This document shows positions 1-8,351 of a stretch of DNA of 42,674 nt, in pieces. A program made the position numbers and the translations under genes. How positions within the stretch are numbered: the first letter of the stretch is position 1; each line of letters starts with the position of its first letter. The stretch covers positions 1 through 42,674 of the forward strand of contig DAOUBA010000178.1 of NCBI GenBank assembly GCA_034432855.1, read 5' to 3'. Source of the stretch: DAOUBA01 sp034432855 (GTDB lineage: Bacteria > Chloroflexota > Anaerolineae > B4-G1). The notes under the pieces are model-generated. The model had not been told where the DNA came from. It searched no databases and saw nothing but the letters and a program-made list of their open reading frames with translations.

Positions 1-124
1 GTATACCCGATTTCCAAGAGGCTGGCACATTTGATTATATTCCCGTGGGCCCGCTTTTTCCCCTGCCTACGAACCCGCGCCCCCCTTTCCCCGCCTATCC
101 CTGTCCCCACCGTGATACGCTCGC

Positions 125-149
125 GGGGGCCTGCAAAGCGCAGGCTCCC
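125..149. terminator. GC-rich hairpin after integrase
   Basis: An inverted repeat with arms GGGGGCCTGC and GCAGGCTCCC around a short AAAGC loop lies just beyond the stop codon of the minus-strand recombinase. There is no T-run, so it may be a dispersed intergenic repeat rather than a classical intrinsic terminator. Positions 1-124 hold no gene I can recognise. Confidence 0.4.
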
Positions 150-156
150 ACATTGA

Positions 157-864
157 CTACTTCAGATGATCCCCCAGCGATGCCTGGACGTGATCCTCCA
201 CTGCCTCCCAATCGGCCACAGAGAGATACACCTCCGTGGAGCGCAGCGTCATATGCCCCATCAGGCGGCGAAGAGTGTGGATCTTCCTCCCATTGTTCAG
301 GTAGGCCGCCGCAAATCCGTGACGAAACGTGTGCGGATTGATCAGGCCTTCAATCCCTGCACGACCGGCCCGTCGCTCAAGCATCAGCCTCACACCGGAG
401 CGCGTCAGAGGCGCGCCGCTTCGGTTGATGAAGACGCGCTCGCACCTGGCCCGTTCCGCCCTTATCCCCAGCCAGGATTCCAACGCTTCTAGCGCCTTTT
501 CCCCAAAGGCTACCCACCGGTCTTTGGTCCCCTTCCCATCGCGAATCCGGATAACCTGCTGCTGCAGACTCGCGTCGGATAACCCCGGCGCACATAACTC
601 TCCCGCCCGCATCCCTGAATCCCACGGGAGCAGGATGATGGCCCGGTCTCTTCGATCCGGCCACGTCCCCTTTGCAGTTGTCTCCAGAAGTTGCGCTACC
701 TCTTCCGGCGAGATGTGATGTGGCTGGCAGGCTGGCAGACGGGGCAGCTCGATCATCGGCATCGGATTGTCGGCAATGGCCTGCCGCTTTTCCAGCCAGT
801 TGAAGAACCGCCGCAAAGCACGGTAGTAGGCGTGCTGGGTGTGGGCACTGGCATGCCTCGCCAC
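157..864 (-). CDS. Tyrosine recombinase (phage integrase family), 5'-truncated
   Basis: This is a site-specific recombinase of the XerC/XerD-phage integrase family, which breaks and rejoins DNA through a 3'-phosphotyrosine. The catalytic domain is complete: the first Arg in GMRAGEL, Lys in GKGTKD, HTFRHG (HxxR), the LMGH histidine and the nucleophile Tyr in STEVYLS near the C-terminus. About 235 residues are coded from a GTG at 864. The frame stays open to a stop at 958-960 without an ATG, and the upstream residues (FERRGLDWDK, then PITLDALLADV) look like an N-terminal SAM-like core-binding region. Full-length relatives are about 300 residues, so the extreme N-terminus is missing. It may be an integrase remnant of a lost element or a decayed Xer paralogue; no att site was found. 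Confidence 0.8.
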   Translation of the reverse strand: MARHASAHTQHAYYRALRRFFNWLEKRQAIADNPMPMIELPRLPACQPHHISPEEVAQLLETTAKGTWPDRRDRAIILLPWDSGMRAGELCAPGLSDASLQQQVIRIRDGKGTKDRWVAFGEKALEALESWLGIRAERARCERVFINRSGAPLTRSGVRLMLERRAGRAGIEGLINPHTFRHGFAAAYLNNGRKIHTLRRLMGHMTLRSTEVYLSVADWEAVEDHVQASLGDHLK

Positions 865-1149
865 ATCTGCAAGAAGTGCGTCCAGCGTTATCGGCTTATC
901 CCAGTCCAGGCCCCGGCGTTCGAAAGTCGTGATATTTTGAAAAGCCCTGCGCTGGTGCTAGGGTGCATTTCAGTTTGGGGGTGAGTTCTGCTATTGTCCA
1001 CGTCAGACAGGCCCGAATGCCCATCGAAAAGCATCTGGCGACGGCCTCAAAGCGACCCTGTGTTCGCCGAGCGGGTTGCCGATCGTCACGCCTGACCCGC
1101 ATTGGAGGTAGGAAACATCCCTGACGCCGACTTCGGAAGGCCTCTACGC
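865..1149. other. Gap between integrase and copA
   Basis: Besides the extension of the integrase frame (to 957), this stretch holds only a 68-codon minus-strand frame (896-1102) with no recognisable family. I see no RNA gene, promoter or repeat here that I can defend. Confidence 0.4.
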
Positions 1150-3621
1150 CTATCGCCGATAGTCCGGGCGGATGTCCACCCGCCGCAAGGTGTTGGCGTT
1201 GGTGACCACCGTCACAGAGGAAGTCGCCATCGCGATCTCGGCAAGCAGCGGATGCATCCAGCCGATCACCGCCAGCGGGATCATCACCACGTTGTAGAAG
1301 AACGCCCAGAACAGGTTCTGCCTGATCTTGCGGAACGTCGCCCGGCTCAGGTTGATCGCCTCCACTACTCCAGTCAACTCCCCGCGCACCAGCGTCACGT
1401 CGCCAGCCTCGATGGCAATGTCGGTGCCCGTGCCGATGGCGATGCCCACGTCGGCCTGGGCCAGCGCCGGGGCGTCGTTGATGCCGTCGCCGACGAAGGC
1501 GACCAGGCCGAAACGCTCCTGCAGTTTCTGCACTTCGGCCACCTTGCCGTCAGGCAACACCTCGGCCCGCACGTGGTCAATCCCCACGCGACGGGCAACG
1601 GCTTCGGCAGTGCGCCGGTTGTCGCCGGTAATCATCGCCGTCTCCAGCCCCATGCGATGCAGTTGCGCAATCGCGTTCCGCGAATCCTCTTTCAACGTGT
1701 CGGCCACGGCCAGGACTCCGACCAGGCGGTCGTTCACGGCAACCAGGATGGCCGTCTTGGCTTCCTCCTCCAGGCGATGCAATGTCTCCTCCAGCGGCGC
1801 CGGGTCCAGCCTGTGCTCCTCCATCAGCCGCCGCGAACCGACCAGAACCCGTTGCCCGTCCACCATTGCGAGCACGCCTTTGCCCCGCAGCGCCTGGAAC
1901 TCACGCGGCTCGGCCAGGGTTATGCCTTCCGCCTGAGCCTGTTCGACGATCGCCCGCCCCAGAGGGTGCTCGCTGCCGCGCTCGGCACTCGCCGCCCAGT
2001 AGAGCAGTTGGGCATCGGGGATTGGGGATTGAGGATTGGGGATTCGATCGGTGACTTCCGGTTTGCCTTTGGTGATTGTCCCGGTCTTGTCGAAGATGAC
2101 AACTTTGACATCCTTCAGGGTCTGGATGGCCTCCCCGGAACGGATGAGAATCCCGTGCTCGGCCCCCATCCCGCTGCCGACCATCAGGGCTGTGGGGGTC
2201 GCCAGGCCCAGCGCACACGGGCAGGCGATGACCAGCACGGCGACCATCGAGACGATGGCCAGGGTCACAGTGCCCAGGTCCGGGTTGACCCACGGGAGGA
2301 AGGCACCCGCTCTCACCAACGCGGCCATCACGCCGGGAAGGAGCAGCCAGGCGACCAGAGTCAGTACAGCAATGGAGAGCACCACCGGCACAAAGACGCC
2401 CGTCACGCGGTCGGCGAACTCTTGAATAGGGACTTTGGAGCCCTGAGCCTCTTCCACCAGTTTGATCACCTGAGCCAGGAAAGTATCCTTGCCCACACGG
2501 GTGGCCCGCACTTTGAGTAGCCCTTCCTGGTTCACCGTGGCGCCGATGACCTCGTCGCCGGGGCGTTTGTTGACCGGCATGGACTCACCGGTCGCCATAG
2601 ATTCGTCCACCGCGCTTTCTCCTTCGACGACGACGCCGTCGGTGGGCATCTTTTCGCCGGGGCGGATGACCATCACGTCGCCCACCTGGACCGCTTCGAT
2701 GGGCACTTCCACCTCACGGCCATCCTGCAAGATACGGGCGGTTCTGGCCCCCAACTTGAGCAGTTTGCGGATGGCCTGCGAGGCACGCCCCTTGGCCATC
2801 TCTTCGACATAGCGCCCGGTCAGGTGGAAGGCCATAATCATCGCCGCGACGCCGGCATAGTTCGCCACGGGGAAGAAGAAGGATGCCGGGCCGCTGAGCA
2901 ACGAGACGCCGGTGCCCAAACTGATGAGCGTATCCATGTTGGCATAGCCGTGCAACGCCGCCGTGAATCCACTACGATATGTATGGCGCCCCACCCAGAA
3001 GAGCACCGGCAAGGCCAGGAGGATTATCCCTGCGTTAAAGACCACTTCGTTGGGCCACATTACACCCCAGAGCATCTCCGGCAGCATCCAGAGGATGATC
3101 GGGGCGGTCAGCGCCCAGGCGACCCGCATGCGGAAGCGCGCCTGGCGCATTTTGCGCTCGGCCTCGTCCTCGCGCTCCTCCTCGGCGAGCGCCTCTGTCG
3201 GCGCTTCGAGCACCTGGTAGCCCGCTTCTGCGACGGCTTTTTTGAAATCGTCCAGCCCTGCCACGCCGGGCACAAAGGTCACGATTGCCTTTTCGGTCGC
3301 CAGGTTGACGTTGACCTCCACCACACCCGGCACCCGGCCGAGCGCCTTTTCGACGTGGGCGACACACGAGGCGCAAGTCATCCCTCCGATGGGAAGGACG
3401 ACCGTCTGCGTAGGAATCTCATAGCCGGTCTCTTGCACTGCCCGCACCAGATCGGCGACGCCGAGCGTGTCGGTACTGAACCACACGCTGGCTTTTTCGG
3501 TCGCCAGGTTGACATTGACGTCGGCCACACCTTCCACGCTTCTCAGCGCCTTTTCCACGTGGGCGACGCACGACGCGCAGGTCATCCCGCGCACAGGTAA
3601 AGTAATGTTTCGTTTGGTCAT
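1150..3621 (-). CDS. copA: Copper-exporting P1B-type ATPase CopA
   Basis: ATP-driven export of Cu(I) across the inner membrane. The 823-residue protein carries two N-terminal heavy-metal-associated domains, each with GMTCASC (Cys 15/18 and 83/86). These are followed by membrane helices, the TGES actuator loop, the copper-specific CPC in ACPCALG (about residue 468), the phosphorylation site DKTGT (about 508), HPLG in the nucleotide domain and GDGINDAPAL (about 710). The start at 3621 is chosen because GGAGGT lies eight bases upstream; a longer frame to 3648 lacks a ribosome site. Just after DKTGTITKGKPEVTD the chain contains a short NPQSPIPD segment coded by a GGGGATTG-type dispersed repeat. 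It falls in the loop before HPLG, where insertions are likely tolerated. No copper regulator is adjacent. Confidence 0.95.
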   Translation of the reverse strand: MTKRNITLPVRGMTCASCVAHVEKALRSVEGVADVNVNLATEKASVWFSTDTLGVADLVRAVQETGYEIPTQTVVLPIGGMTCASCVAHVEKALGRVPGVVEVNVNLATEKAIVTFVPGVAGLDDFKKAVAEAGYQVLEAPTEALAEEEREDEAERKMRQARFRMRVAWALTAPIILWMLPEMLWGVMWPNEVVFNAGIILLALPVLFWVGRHTYRSGFTAALHGYANMDTLISLGTGVSLLSGPASFFFPVANYAGVAAMIMAFHLTGRYVEEMAKGRASQAIRKLLKLGARTARILQDGREVEVPIEAVQVGDVMVIRPGEKMPTDGVVVEGESAVDESMATGESMPVNKRPGDEVIGATVNQEGLLKVRATRVGKDTFLAQVIKLVEEAQGSKVPIQEFADRVTGVFVPVVLSIAVLTLVAWLLLPGVMAALVRAGAFLPWVNPDLGTVTLAIVSMVAVLVIACPCALGLATPTALMVGSGMGAEHGILIRSGEAIQTLKDVKVVIFDKTGTITKGKPEVTDRIPNPQSPIPDAQLLYWAASAERGSEHPLGRAIVEQAQAEGITLAEPREFQALRGKGVLAMVDGQRVLVGSRRLMEEHRLDPAPLEETLHRLEEEAKTAILVAVNDRLVGVLAVADTLKEDSRNAIAQLHRMGLETAMITGDNRRTAEAVARRVGIDHVRAEVLPDGKVAEVQKLQERFGLVAFVGDGINDAPALAQADVGIAIGTGTDIAIEAGDVTLVRGELTGVVEAINLSRATFRKIRQNLFWAFFYNVVMIPLAVIGWMHPLLAEIAMATSSVTVVTNANTLRRVDIRPDYRR
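2012..2048. repeat. GGGGATTG-type repeat inside copA
   Basis: Three near-identical GGGGATTG/GAGGATTG units lie in tandem inside the copA reading frame and code for the NPQSPIPD stretch. The same repeat type is intergenic at 33755-33850 and 34815-34870. Confidence 0.7.
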
Positions 3622-3642
3622 AATTTTGACCTCCTGGTCCCA

Positions 3643-3656
3643 GGGCAATCTTGCCC
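3643..3656. repeat. Short palindrome upstream of copA
   Basis: GGGCAA and TTGCCC flank a two-base centre in the 35-base gap between the DUF166 gene and copA. It could be a terminator stem, an operator for a copper regulator or part of a dispersed repeat; the sequence does not decide. Confidence 0.35.
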
Positions 3657-4403
3657 CTACTGAGGCACAATATACACCACCTGTTTATGTGGCTTGATCC
3701 GCTCCCCCACCTGCTCCTTCATAATGTTCCCCGAAGCGTGCATCAGCGTGTCGCCGAAATCGGGGTCCTTGCCCATCGAGGCCAGGCACGGGTAATGGTG
3801 ATGCAGCATCCCCGCCTCCTGCCCGGCGTCATCGGCGGAGATGCCCACCAGCCGCCCGGCCACGAAACGGGCGCAGCCGCAGACGGCGTCCCGCACCACT
3901 TCGACGCCCGTGATGACGCGCGTCTGGGGATCCACGGAGACGCGAAATTCAGGCCGGCCAAAATAACGGGCAAACCCGGCAATCAGTGGGTCGTCGTACT
4001 CGATGCGATGCCGCCGGACGTTGTAGGCCGTCTCGGTGAGCGAGCAGAGCGGCTTGGGGGTGACGCAGGCCACACTCATATCCGCCAGCCATCCGCGCAG
4101 TTGATGGGCCAGTCCGCGCGGCAGCCACTCCTCGCGATCCACCGGCGCAATGACAGCCCGTGCCCCGGTCATCCTGGCGATTTCCGGGATCAGTTCCGCG
4201 ATGCCGGGATGCTCGCCAAAGGCCAGGATCAGGTCGGCGGGCGGTGGCGAATCCGGCACGTAATCCTCCGGATAGTCCATCATCGGCGGGAGGACCGCCG
4301 GCGCCTGCCAGACCTCGATCTGCCAATCGGCGGGGCCGTGGGCACGGATGTTCGTCACGTGACGCTGGCCGTATTCGCCGGAGATGATCGCCAGGATACG
4401 CAT
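3657..4403 (-). CDS. DUF166 family protein
   Basis: A 248-residue protein of the DUF166 family, best known from archaea and anaerobic bacteria; its function is not established. Visible family signatures are an N-terminal beta strand MRILAIISGEYGQRH, a middle segment with DAVCGCARFVAGRL, and the C-terminal HHHYPCLASM followed by DTLMHASGNIM. The paired Cys and clustered His suggest a metal or cofactor site, which is inference. The start at 4403 is chosen because homology begins there and the previous gene stops 11 bases upstream. It is the last gene of a co-directional run with DUF438, a methyltransferase and ferredoxin genes. Confidence 0.8.
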   Translation of the reverse strand: MRILAIISGEYGQRHVTNIRAHGPADWQIEVWQAPAVLPPMMDYPEDYVPDSPPPADLILAFGEHPGIAELIPEIARMTGARAVIAPVDREEWLPRGLAHQLRGWLADMSVACVTPKPLCSLTETAYNVRRHRIEYDDPLIAGFARYFGRPEFRVSVDPQTRVITGVEVVRDAVCGCARFVAGRLVGISADDAGQEAGMLHHHYPCLASMGKDPDFGDTLMHASGNIMKEQVGERIKPHKQVVYIVPQ

Positions 4404-4414
4404 AAAAGTCGCGC

Positions 4415-5557
4415 CTACTCGTCCAACAGCCGTCGCTCGCCTTCCAGTGCACGGATGCCGGTCACGTCCTGGGTCACCTCGAGCGTCCCCAGGTATTTGC
4501 CGCTCTCGTCGCGCACGGGAAAGTAGCGGATGTGGATGAACTTGCCCTGCATCTGGATCCAGAACTCGGCGACATCGCGCGTGCCGGCACGGAAATCGTC
4601 GAGGATGCGCTGCACGCGGTGGACGCTGGCGGGCGGGTGGCACTTTTGCACCTTGCGCCCGATGATCGCCGGAGTGCGTTGGAAGATGCGCTCTTTGGTC
4701 GCCGAGAAAAAGCGCACCTCGTCGTTCTCGTCCACGAAGGTGACGTCCACCGGCAGGTGGGTCAACAGCAGCGCGATCTGCTGCGGCGTCAGCGCGCCGA
4801 CCTGTAAGGGGATCAACCCTTCGGCCTGCGGCGCGGCGGCTTCGGGCCGGGCGTATTCGCCCACCTCTTTCTCCTGCGCGCGGATGGCTTCCCATTCCTC
4901 CACCGTCAGCATCTGCAGCGCGGTGGGATAGAGGATGTTGTCCTCTTTGTAGAACATCTGCCGGATGGCCTCGGCCAGCGGGCCGAAGGTCTCGGCCACG
5001 GCAACCGCGTCGGGCGAGCCGGCGAGAAGCGCGTCGAGTTTCCTCCAGCCGGCGCGGATGTCGTCGTGGATGGCCCACATCACCGACGACGGCCCCGTGA
5101 AGCCGTGCTTCTCCAGGTAGGGGAAGAGGATGTTTTCCTTGCGCCGGTAGTGGGTCTCGAGGCCGCCGCGCAATTCCTGCAAGAGGCCGCGCGCCTGCTC
5201 CCACTGCGCCGCGCGGATGGCCGCTTCGAGTGCGTCGAGCGTTTTGGCGGCGGCGTCGTTCTCGGCGCGAAAGAGGTCGAGCGGGTGGCCGGGCGGGGCC
5301 GTCGGCTGCGGCGCGGCTTCCAGTGCCTCGGCGAACACCGCCGTGTGCACGTCGCACAGCCGCTTGATCTCCATCTCCGGCAGCCCTTCGGCGATCAGCG
5401 CCTGCTCGATCTCGGCAATCTCGGTCGCGCTCACCTCTTTGAGCAGCGCAGCGAACTCGCCCTTGACCTCCGCGACGGATTTGCCCTCGTGTAATTGGCG
5501 GATCATGCGTTTGAGGGCCTCTTTGCGTTGGGTGTGGTTGTTGATGTATTCGCTCAT
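4415..5557 (-). CDS. DUF438-hemerythrin-PAS protein
   Basis: A 380-residue soluble protein with three domains in order: DUF438 (about residues 1-75), a hemerythrin-like HHE four-helix domain (about 90-235) with spaced His and Glu ligands (HPLDLF, LETHYRRKENILFPYLEKHG, IHDDIR, YKEDNILYPTA) able to hold a di-iron centre, and a C-terminal PAS domain (about 255-375) containing VDVTFVDENDEVRFFS. This architecture is common in anaerobes, where such proteins are proposed to sense or bind O2 or NO. The ATG overlaps the stop of the upstream methyltransferase gene (ATGA), so the two are translationally coupled. The flavodiiron remnant, ferredoxins and a Crp/Fnr regulator nearby fit a gas or redox stress role, which is inference. 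Confidence 0.9.
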   Translation of the reverse strand: MSEYINNHTQRKEALKRMIRQLHEGKSVAEVKGEFAALLKEVSATEIAEIEQALIAEGLPEMEIKRLCDVHTAVFAEALEAAPQPTAPPGHPLDLFRAENDAAAKTLDALEAAIRAAQWEQARGLLQELRGGLETHYRRKENILFPYLEKHGFTGPSSVMWAIHDDIRAGWRKLDALLAGSPDAVAVAETFGPLAEAIRQMFYKEDNILYPTALQMLTVEEWEAIRAQEKEVGEYARPEAAAPQAEGLIPLQVGALTPQQIALLLTHLPVDVTFVDENDEVRFFSATKERIFQRTPAIIGRKVQKCHPPASVHRVQRILDDFRAGTRDVAEFWIQMQGKFIHIRYFPVRDESGKYLGTLEVTQDVTGIRALEGERRLLDE

Positions 5558-6405
5558 GATGCCTCCGGTTGGTTGGTTAGTTGGTTAGTTGGTTGGTGGT
5601 TTGTGGCCGTGACGACCAGGTTGGGGCTTGATTGCGGATCGAACGGCGCACCCTGCATATCGCCGTAGCAGGCAATCCGTTCAAAGCCGGCCCGGGACAG
5701 CGCGGCGAGCAGTTCGTCTCTCGGCAGCGGGCGTAAACGGGACGTTGCGATCCGCTGATCCCACGCACCGGCCCCCTGACGTTCGAGGGTGACCACGTTG
5801 AAGGTGAGCAAGCCGTCGGGATCAAAGTCGTAGAAGCGCAGGAACAACCATTCGGCGTCTCCCTCACGGCGGGCCTGTGGCTCCATCCACCGCTCGCGGC
5901 ACGCCACGACGCGATCAAAGTTGCGGTTCTGGATGACGACGAGGCCGCCGGGGCGCAGGCAGGCGGCGAAATCGGTCAGCGCGACGGTGAGTTCGGCAGG
6001 GGTCAAGAGGTGCGGCAGCGAGTTGCCCAGACAGAGGAGGGCGTCGAAGCGGACAACCCCTCCTCTACCCCCGTGCCCCCTTCCCCTCCCCTGGTAGGGG
6101 AGAGGGTTGGGGGATGGGGAGAGGTCGAATACCCGCGCCAACTCTCCAAACCCCGCCACCTCAAAGCGCACGTCCACGCCCGCCGCCGCCGCGTTGGCCC
6201 GCGCCCGCTCGATCATCCCGATGCTCGAATCTGCACCGACAACGCGGTATCCGTGCCGGGCCAGCGCGATGGCGTGCATGCCGGTGCCGCAGGCAGCGTC
6301 GAGGACGCGGGCCGGACTGACGACCCGCTCCACAATGAACGGCAATTCCACCGCCAGACGGGCGGGCCAGTCTACAAAACGGTCGTAATCAAAGTCGTCG
6401 TACAT
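5554..6405 (-). CDS. Class I SAM-dependent methyltransferase with repeat-derived insert
   Basis: A Rossmann-fold methyltransferase; VLDAACGTGMHAIAL is the SAM-binding motif I and VVGADSS is motif II. The substrate is unknown. The start MYDDFDYDRF at 6405 lies five bases after the ferredoxin stop and matches family N-termini. Two parts of the chain are not family sequence. An internal SPSPNPLPYQGRGRG insert (about 6050-6120) sits between ARVFD and RFDALLCLGNS. The C-terminus ends in NQLTNQLTNQPEAS, coded by a TTGGTTAG-type repeat. The insert lies between core strands, where a loop is expected, so the enzyme may still fold. Confidence 0.85.
   Translation of the reverse strand: MYDDFDYDRFVDWPARLAVELPFIVERVVSPARVLDAACGTGMHAIALARHGYRVVGADSSIGMIERARANAAAAGVDVRFEVAGFGELARVFDLSPSPNPLPYQGRGRGHGGRGGVVRFDALLCLGNSLPHLLTPAELTVALTDFAACLRPGGLVVIQNRNFDRVVACRERWMEPQARREGDAEWLFLRFYDFDPDGLLTFNVVTLERQGAGAWDQRIATSRLRPLPRDELLAALSRAGFERIACYGDMQGAPFDPQSSPNLVVTATNHQPTNQLTNQPEAS
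5571..5600. repeat. TTGGTTAG-type repeat at methyltransferase 3' end
   Basis: Tandem GGTTGGTTAGTT units code for the last residues of the methyltransferase. The same unit recurs at 26525-26620 (intergenic and rrf2 3' end) and 33545-33600 (inside the threonine synthase gene). Confidence 0.75.
6050..6120. repeat. In-frame palindromic repeat in methyltransferase
   Basis: A CCCTCCCC/GGGGAGAGGG-rich imperfect palindrome (arms near CCCCTTCCCCTCCC and GGTAGGGGAGAGGG) sits within the methyltransferase frame and codes for NPLPYQGRGRG. This type of sequence is usually seen between genes in GC-rich bacteria. Confidence 0.65.
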
Positions 6406-6410
6406 CGCGC

Positions 6411-6788
6411 CTACCCGTGAATCAGCGCCGGCAAGCAGCGCGTGCAGACCCACAGACTCGCGCCGTCCTTGCGGCAGGGGAGCAACACGCGGGAATCCTC
6501 CCCTGCGCCGCAGACATGGCAGGTCTGCGGGATGTGGACCCTGCCGCGCGCGGCCATCTGCTCCTCGGCGGCGTGCGGGTCAAAGTCGGGCGCCTCACGC
6601 TCCTCGATGGTCAGTGCGCCGGTAGGGCAGACGGCCAGGCAGAAGCCGGCGCCATCGCACAATTCCTCGCGCACCACGCGCGCTTTGCCGTCCACCAGGC
6701 TGATCGCGCCTTCGGCGCACGGCAACACACAGGCGCCGCAGCCGTTGCACAGTTCTTCGTTGATACGCACAATCTGTCGAATCGTCAT
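6411..6788 (-). CDS. Ferredoxin with C-terminal zinc-ribbon-like domain
   Basis: A 125-residue electron carrier. The first cluster motif is CNGCGACVLPC, a complete four-Cys set. The second is CDGAGFCLAVCP, which lacks the second Cys; this CDGxGxC form is known in anaerobe ferredoxins and may bind a [3Fe-4S] or modified cluster. The C-terminal part has CHVCG and CTRC pairs typical of a zinc ribbon. The start at 6788 has GAGGGAGAG just upstream. It sits ten bases after ldh and five before the methyltransferase gene, so it is part of that operon. It could serve as redox partner for the hemerythrin protein or lactate dehydrogenase; the partner is not shown by sequence. Confidence 0.85.
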   Translation of the reverse strand: MTIRQIVRINEELCNGCGACVLPCAEGAISLVDGKARVVREELCDGAGFCLAVCPTGALTIEEREAPDFDPHAAEEQMAARGRVHIPQTCHVCGAGEDSRVLLPCRKDGASLWVCTRCLPALIHG

Positions 6789-6798
6789 ACTCTCCCTC

Positions 6799-7761
6799 TC
6801 AAAGGCGCAGTCCGGCGATTGCATCGCGCAAGATTGCCGCCGACCGCTCCAGCGCTTCCTGCTCCTCCGGCGCCAGGTCGGCCACGATGATGCGTTCGAC
6901 CCCCGCCTCGTACACAACACACGGCACGCTCAGGCACACGTCCCTCAGGCCGTATTCCCCATCGAGCAGAGTGGAAACCGTCAACACGCTGTGCTGGTTG
7001 CGCAGGATGGCGCCTGTGATGCGCACCAGAGCCAGGCCGATGGCAAAGTAGGTTGCGCCCTTGTAGTCAATGACGTGGTAGGCCGAACGGCGCACCATCT
7101 CCAACAGTTCACGGCGATGCTCGTGCCAATCGCCCGCACAGCGTCCGCAGATCGGGCAGTAATCGTCTATGGGCATACCGCCGATGTGGGTGAGTGACCA
7201 GGCGGCCAATTCGCTATCGCCGTGCTCGCCCAGGATGTAGCCGTGAACGTTGTGGGCATCAATCCCACAATGCTCACTCAGGAGATAGCGGAAGCGGGCG
7301 CTATCGAGCACGGTACCCGAGCCGATCACGCGCCCACGCGACCACCCCGAACGCTTGAGAGCCACGTAGGTCAACACATCCACCGGATTGCTGACCATCA
7401 CCACCACCGCCTGTGACTGCTGCGCTACAATGTCATCCACGATACTCTCCACGATGGCGACGTTGCGCCGCAACAGGTCGAGCCGCGATTCGCCCGGGCG
7501 CTGCTTGGCGCCGGCGGTCACCACGATGACGTGAGCATCGGCATAGTCGCTCGTCTCCGCCTCGTGGATATGGACCGGCGGGAAGAACGGCAGCCCGTGC
7601 GCCAGGTCGAGCACCTGTCCCGCAGCCAGTTCCCGGTTCAGGTCCAGCAGGGCGATATCTTCAGCCAGGCCACTCTGAGCCAGCGCGTAGGCAAAGGTCG
7701 AACCGACCGCACCCGCGCCCACGACGACCACTTTCCGGGCCTTCCAGCGCTTCTGCTCCAT
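6799..7761 (-). CDS. ldh: L-lactate dehydrogenase
   Basis: NAD-dependent interconversion of pyruvate and L-lactate in the cytoplasm. The 320-residue chain has the nucleotide-binding GAGAVGS motif, the substrate loop GAKQRPGESR (Gln at the position that separates lactate from malate dehydrogenases, plus the mobile-loop Arg), LDSARFR with the catalytic Asp and substrate-binding Arg, and the catalytic His in GEHGDSE. Length is normal for the family. It lies 20 bases after the flavodiiron remnant and is followed closely by the ferredoxin gene. A fermentative route for NADH reoxidation fits an anaerobic or facultative host, which is inference. Confidence 0.92.
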   Translation of the reverse strand: MEQKRWKARKVVVVGAGAVGSTFAYALAQSGLAEDIALLDLNRELAAGQVLDLAHGLPFFPPVHIHEAETSDYADAHVIVVTAGAKQRPGESRLDLLRRNVAIVESIVDDIVAQQSQAVVVMVSNPVDVLTYVALKRSGWSRGRVIGSGTVLDSARFRYLLSEHCGIDAHNVHGYILGEHGDSELAAWSLTHIGGMPIDDYCPICGRCAGDWHEHRRELLEMVRRSAYHVIDYKGATYFAIGLALVRITGAILRNQHSVLTVSTLLDGEYGLRDVCLSVPCVVYEAGVERIIVADLAPEEQEALERSAAILRDAIAGLRL

Positions 7762-7781
7762 AGCCCTTTATTCGCTCCCGG

Positions 7782-7997
7782 TCAGTTCGTGGGCCAGTCG
7801 GTGATACCGCTCGTGCACCCAGAGTGGTCGAGTTCGGCGTGGTTGGCGACCAGGTAATCAATCCGCGCCGGGTCCACGACGAGGTAGGCGTTGTAGGACG
7901 TGCCGCAATGGGTGTGATAGGTGTGGCCGTGAAAGCGGCGCACCTCCCAATCCACCGCGCCGACCCAATAGACGTTCGGAGCAATTTGAGCAGCCAT
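7782..7997 (-). pseudogene. Flavodiiron protein (FprA-like) remnant
   Basis: This 71-codon frame begins like the metallo-beta-lactamase-type domain of flavodiiron proteins (O2/NO reductases): IAPNVYWVGAVDWEVRRFHG, then GTSYNAYLVVD. The chain then jumps directly to PARIDYLVANHAELDHSG, which carries the HxExDH di-iron ligand motif. In intact members about 30 residues separate these blocks, so an in-frame internal deletion has occurred. It then runs into CTSGITDWPTN and stops, losing the remaining roughly 300 residues and the flavodoxin domain. GGGGACA precedes the ATG at 7997. The product cannot hold a complete active site. Confidence 0.75.
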
Positions 7998-8057
7998 TGT
8001 CCCCTCTTCTAAAAGTGATTGGTGATCAGGGAACAGGCTCTCCCTGATCCCCGATCG

Positions 8058-8303
8058 CTAGACCGCTTCTACCATCTTGACCCCGGGCACCTGCGCCTTG
8101 AGGATGCGCTCGATGCCCAGTCGCAGGGTCATCGTCGCACCGGGGCAGCCGTGGCAGGCGCCGACGAGCCTGACGGAGACGACGCCTTCGTCGCTCACGT
8201 CCACCAACTCCACATCGCCACCGTCGGCCTGAAGCCGCAGACGGATAGACTCCAGGGTATCCGCAACCTTTTCCTTCAAAGTGCTTCCAGTTTCCTCGCT
8301 CAT
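8058..8303 (-). CDS. NifU C-terminal (Nfu)-type Fe-S scaffold
   Basis: An 81-residue stand-alone Nfu domain that assembles or carries [4Fe-4S] clusters for delivery to target proteins. The family signature ADGGDVELVDV and the cluster motif GACHGCPGATMTL (CxxC) are intact. An AAGGAGG ribosome site lies just upstream of the ATG at 8303. It follows the 2[4Fe-4S] ferredoxin gene and precedes the flavodiiron remnant, so it extends the Fe-S assembly theme outside the long isc operon. Confidence 0.92.
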   Translation of the reverse strand: MSEETGSTLKEKVADTLESIRLRLQADGGDVELVDVSDEGVVSVRLVGACHGCPGATMTLRLGIERILKAQVPGVKMVEAV

Positions 8304-8351
8304 TTTGTCCTCCTTGCATTCGCCCGCAAGGGGCTATACGCCCACGAGGGG

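Noticed and set aside
896..1102. 68-codon minus-strand frame as the missing integrase N-terminus
   Set aside because: Its residues do not resemble a core-binding domain and joining it to the integrase needs an unsupported frameshift.
1102..2520. Long plus-strand open frame of 472 codons
   Set aside because: It lies antisense to copA, has low-complexity His, Arg and Gln-rich composition and no family resemblance; it is a shadow of the GC-rich codon pattern.
4404..5357. Upstream extension of the DUF166 frame to 566 codons
   Set aside because: The extra part overlaps the well-supported DUF438 gene in another frame and is Arg- and Ala-rich noise; homology begins at 4403.
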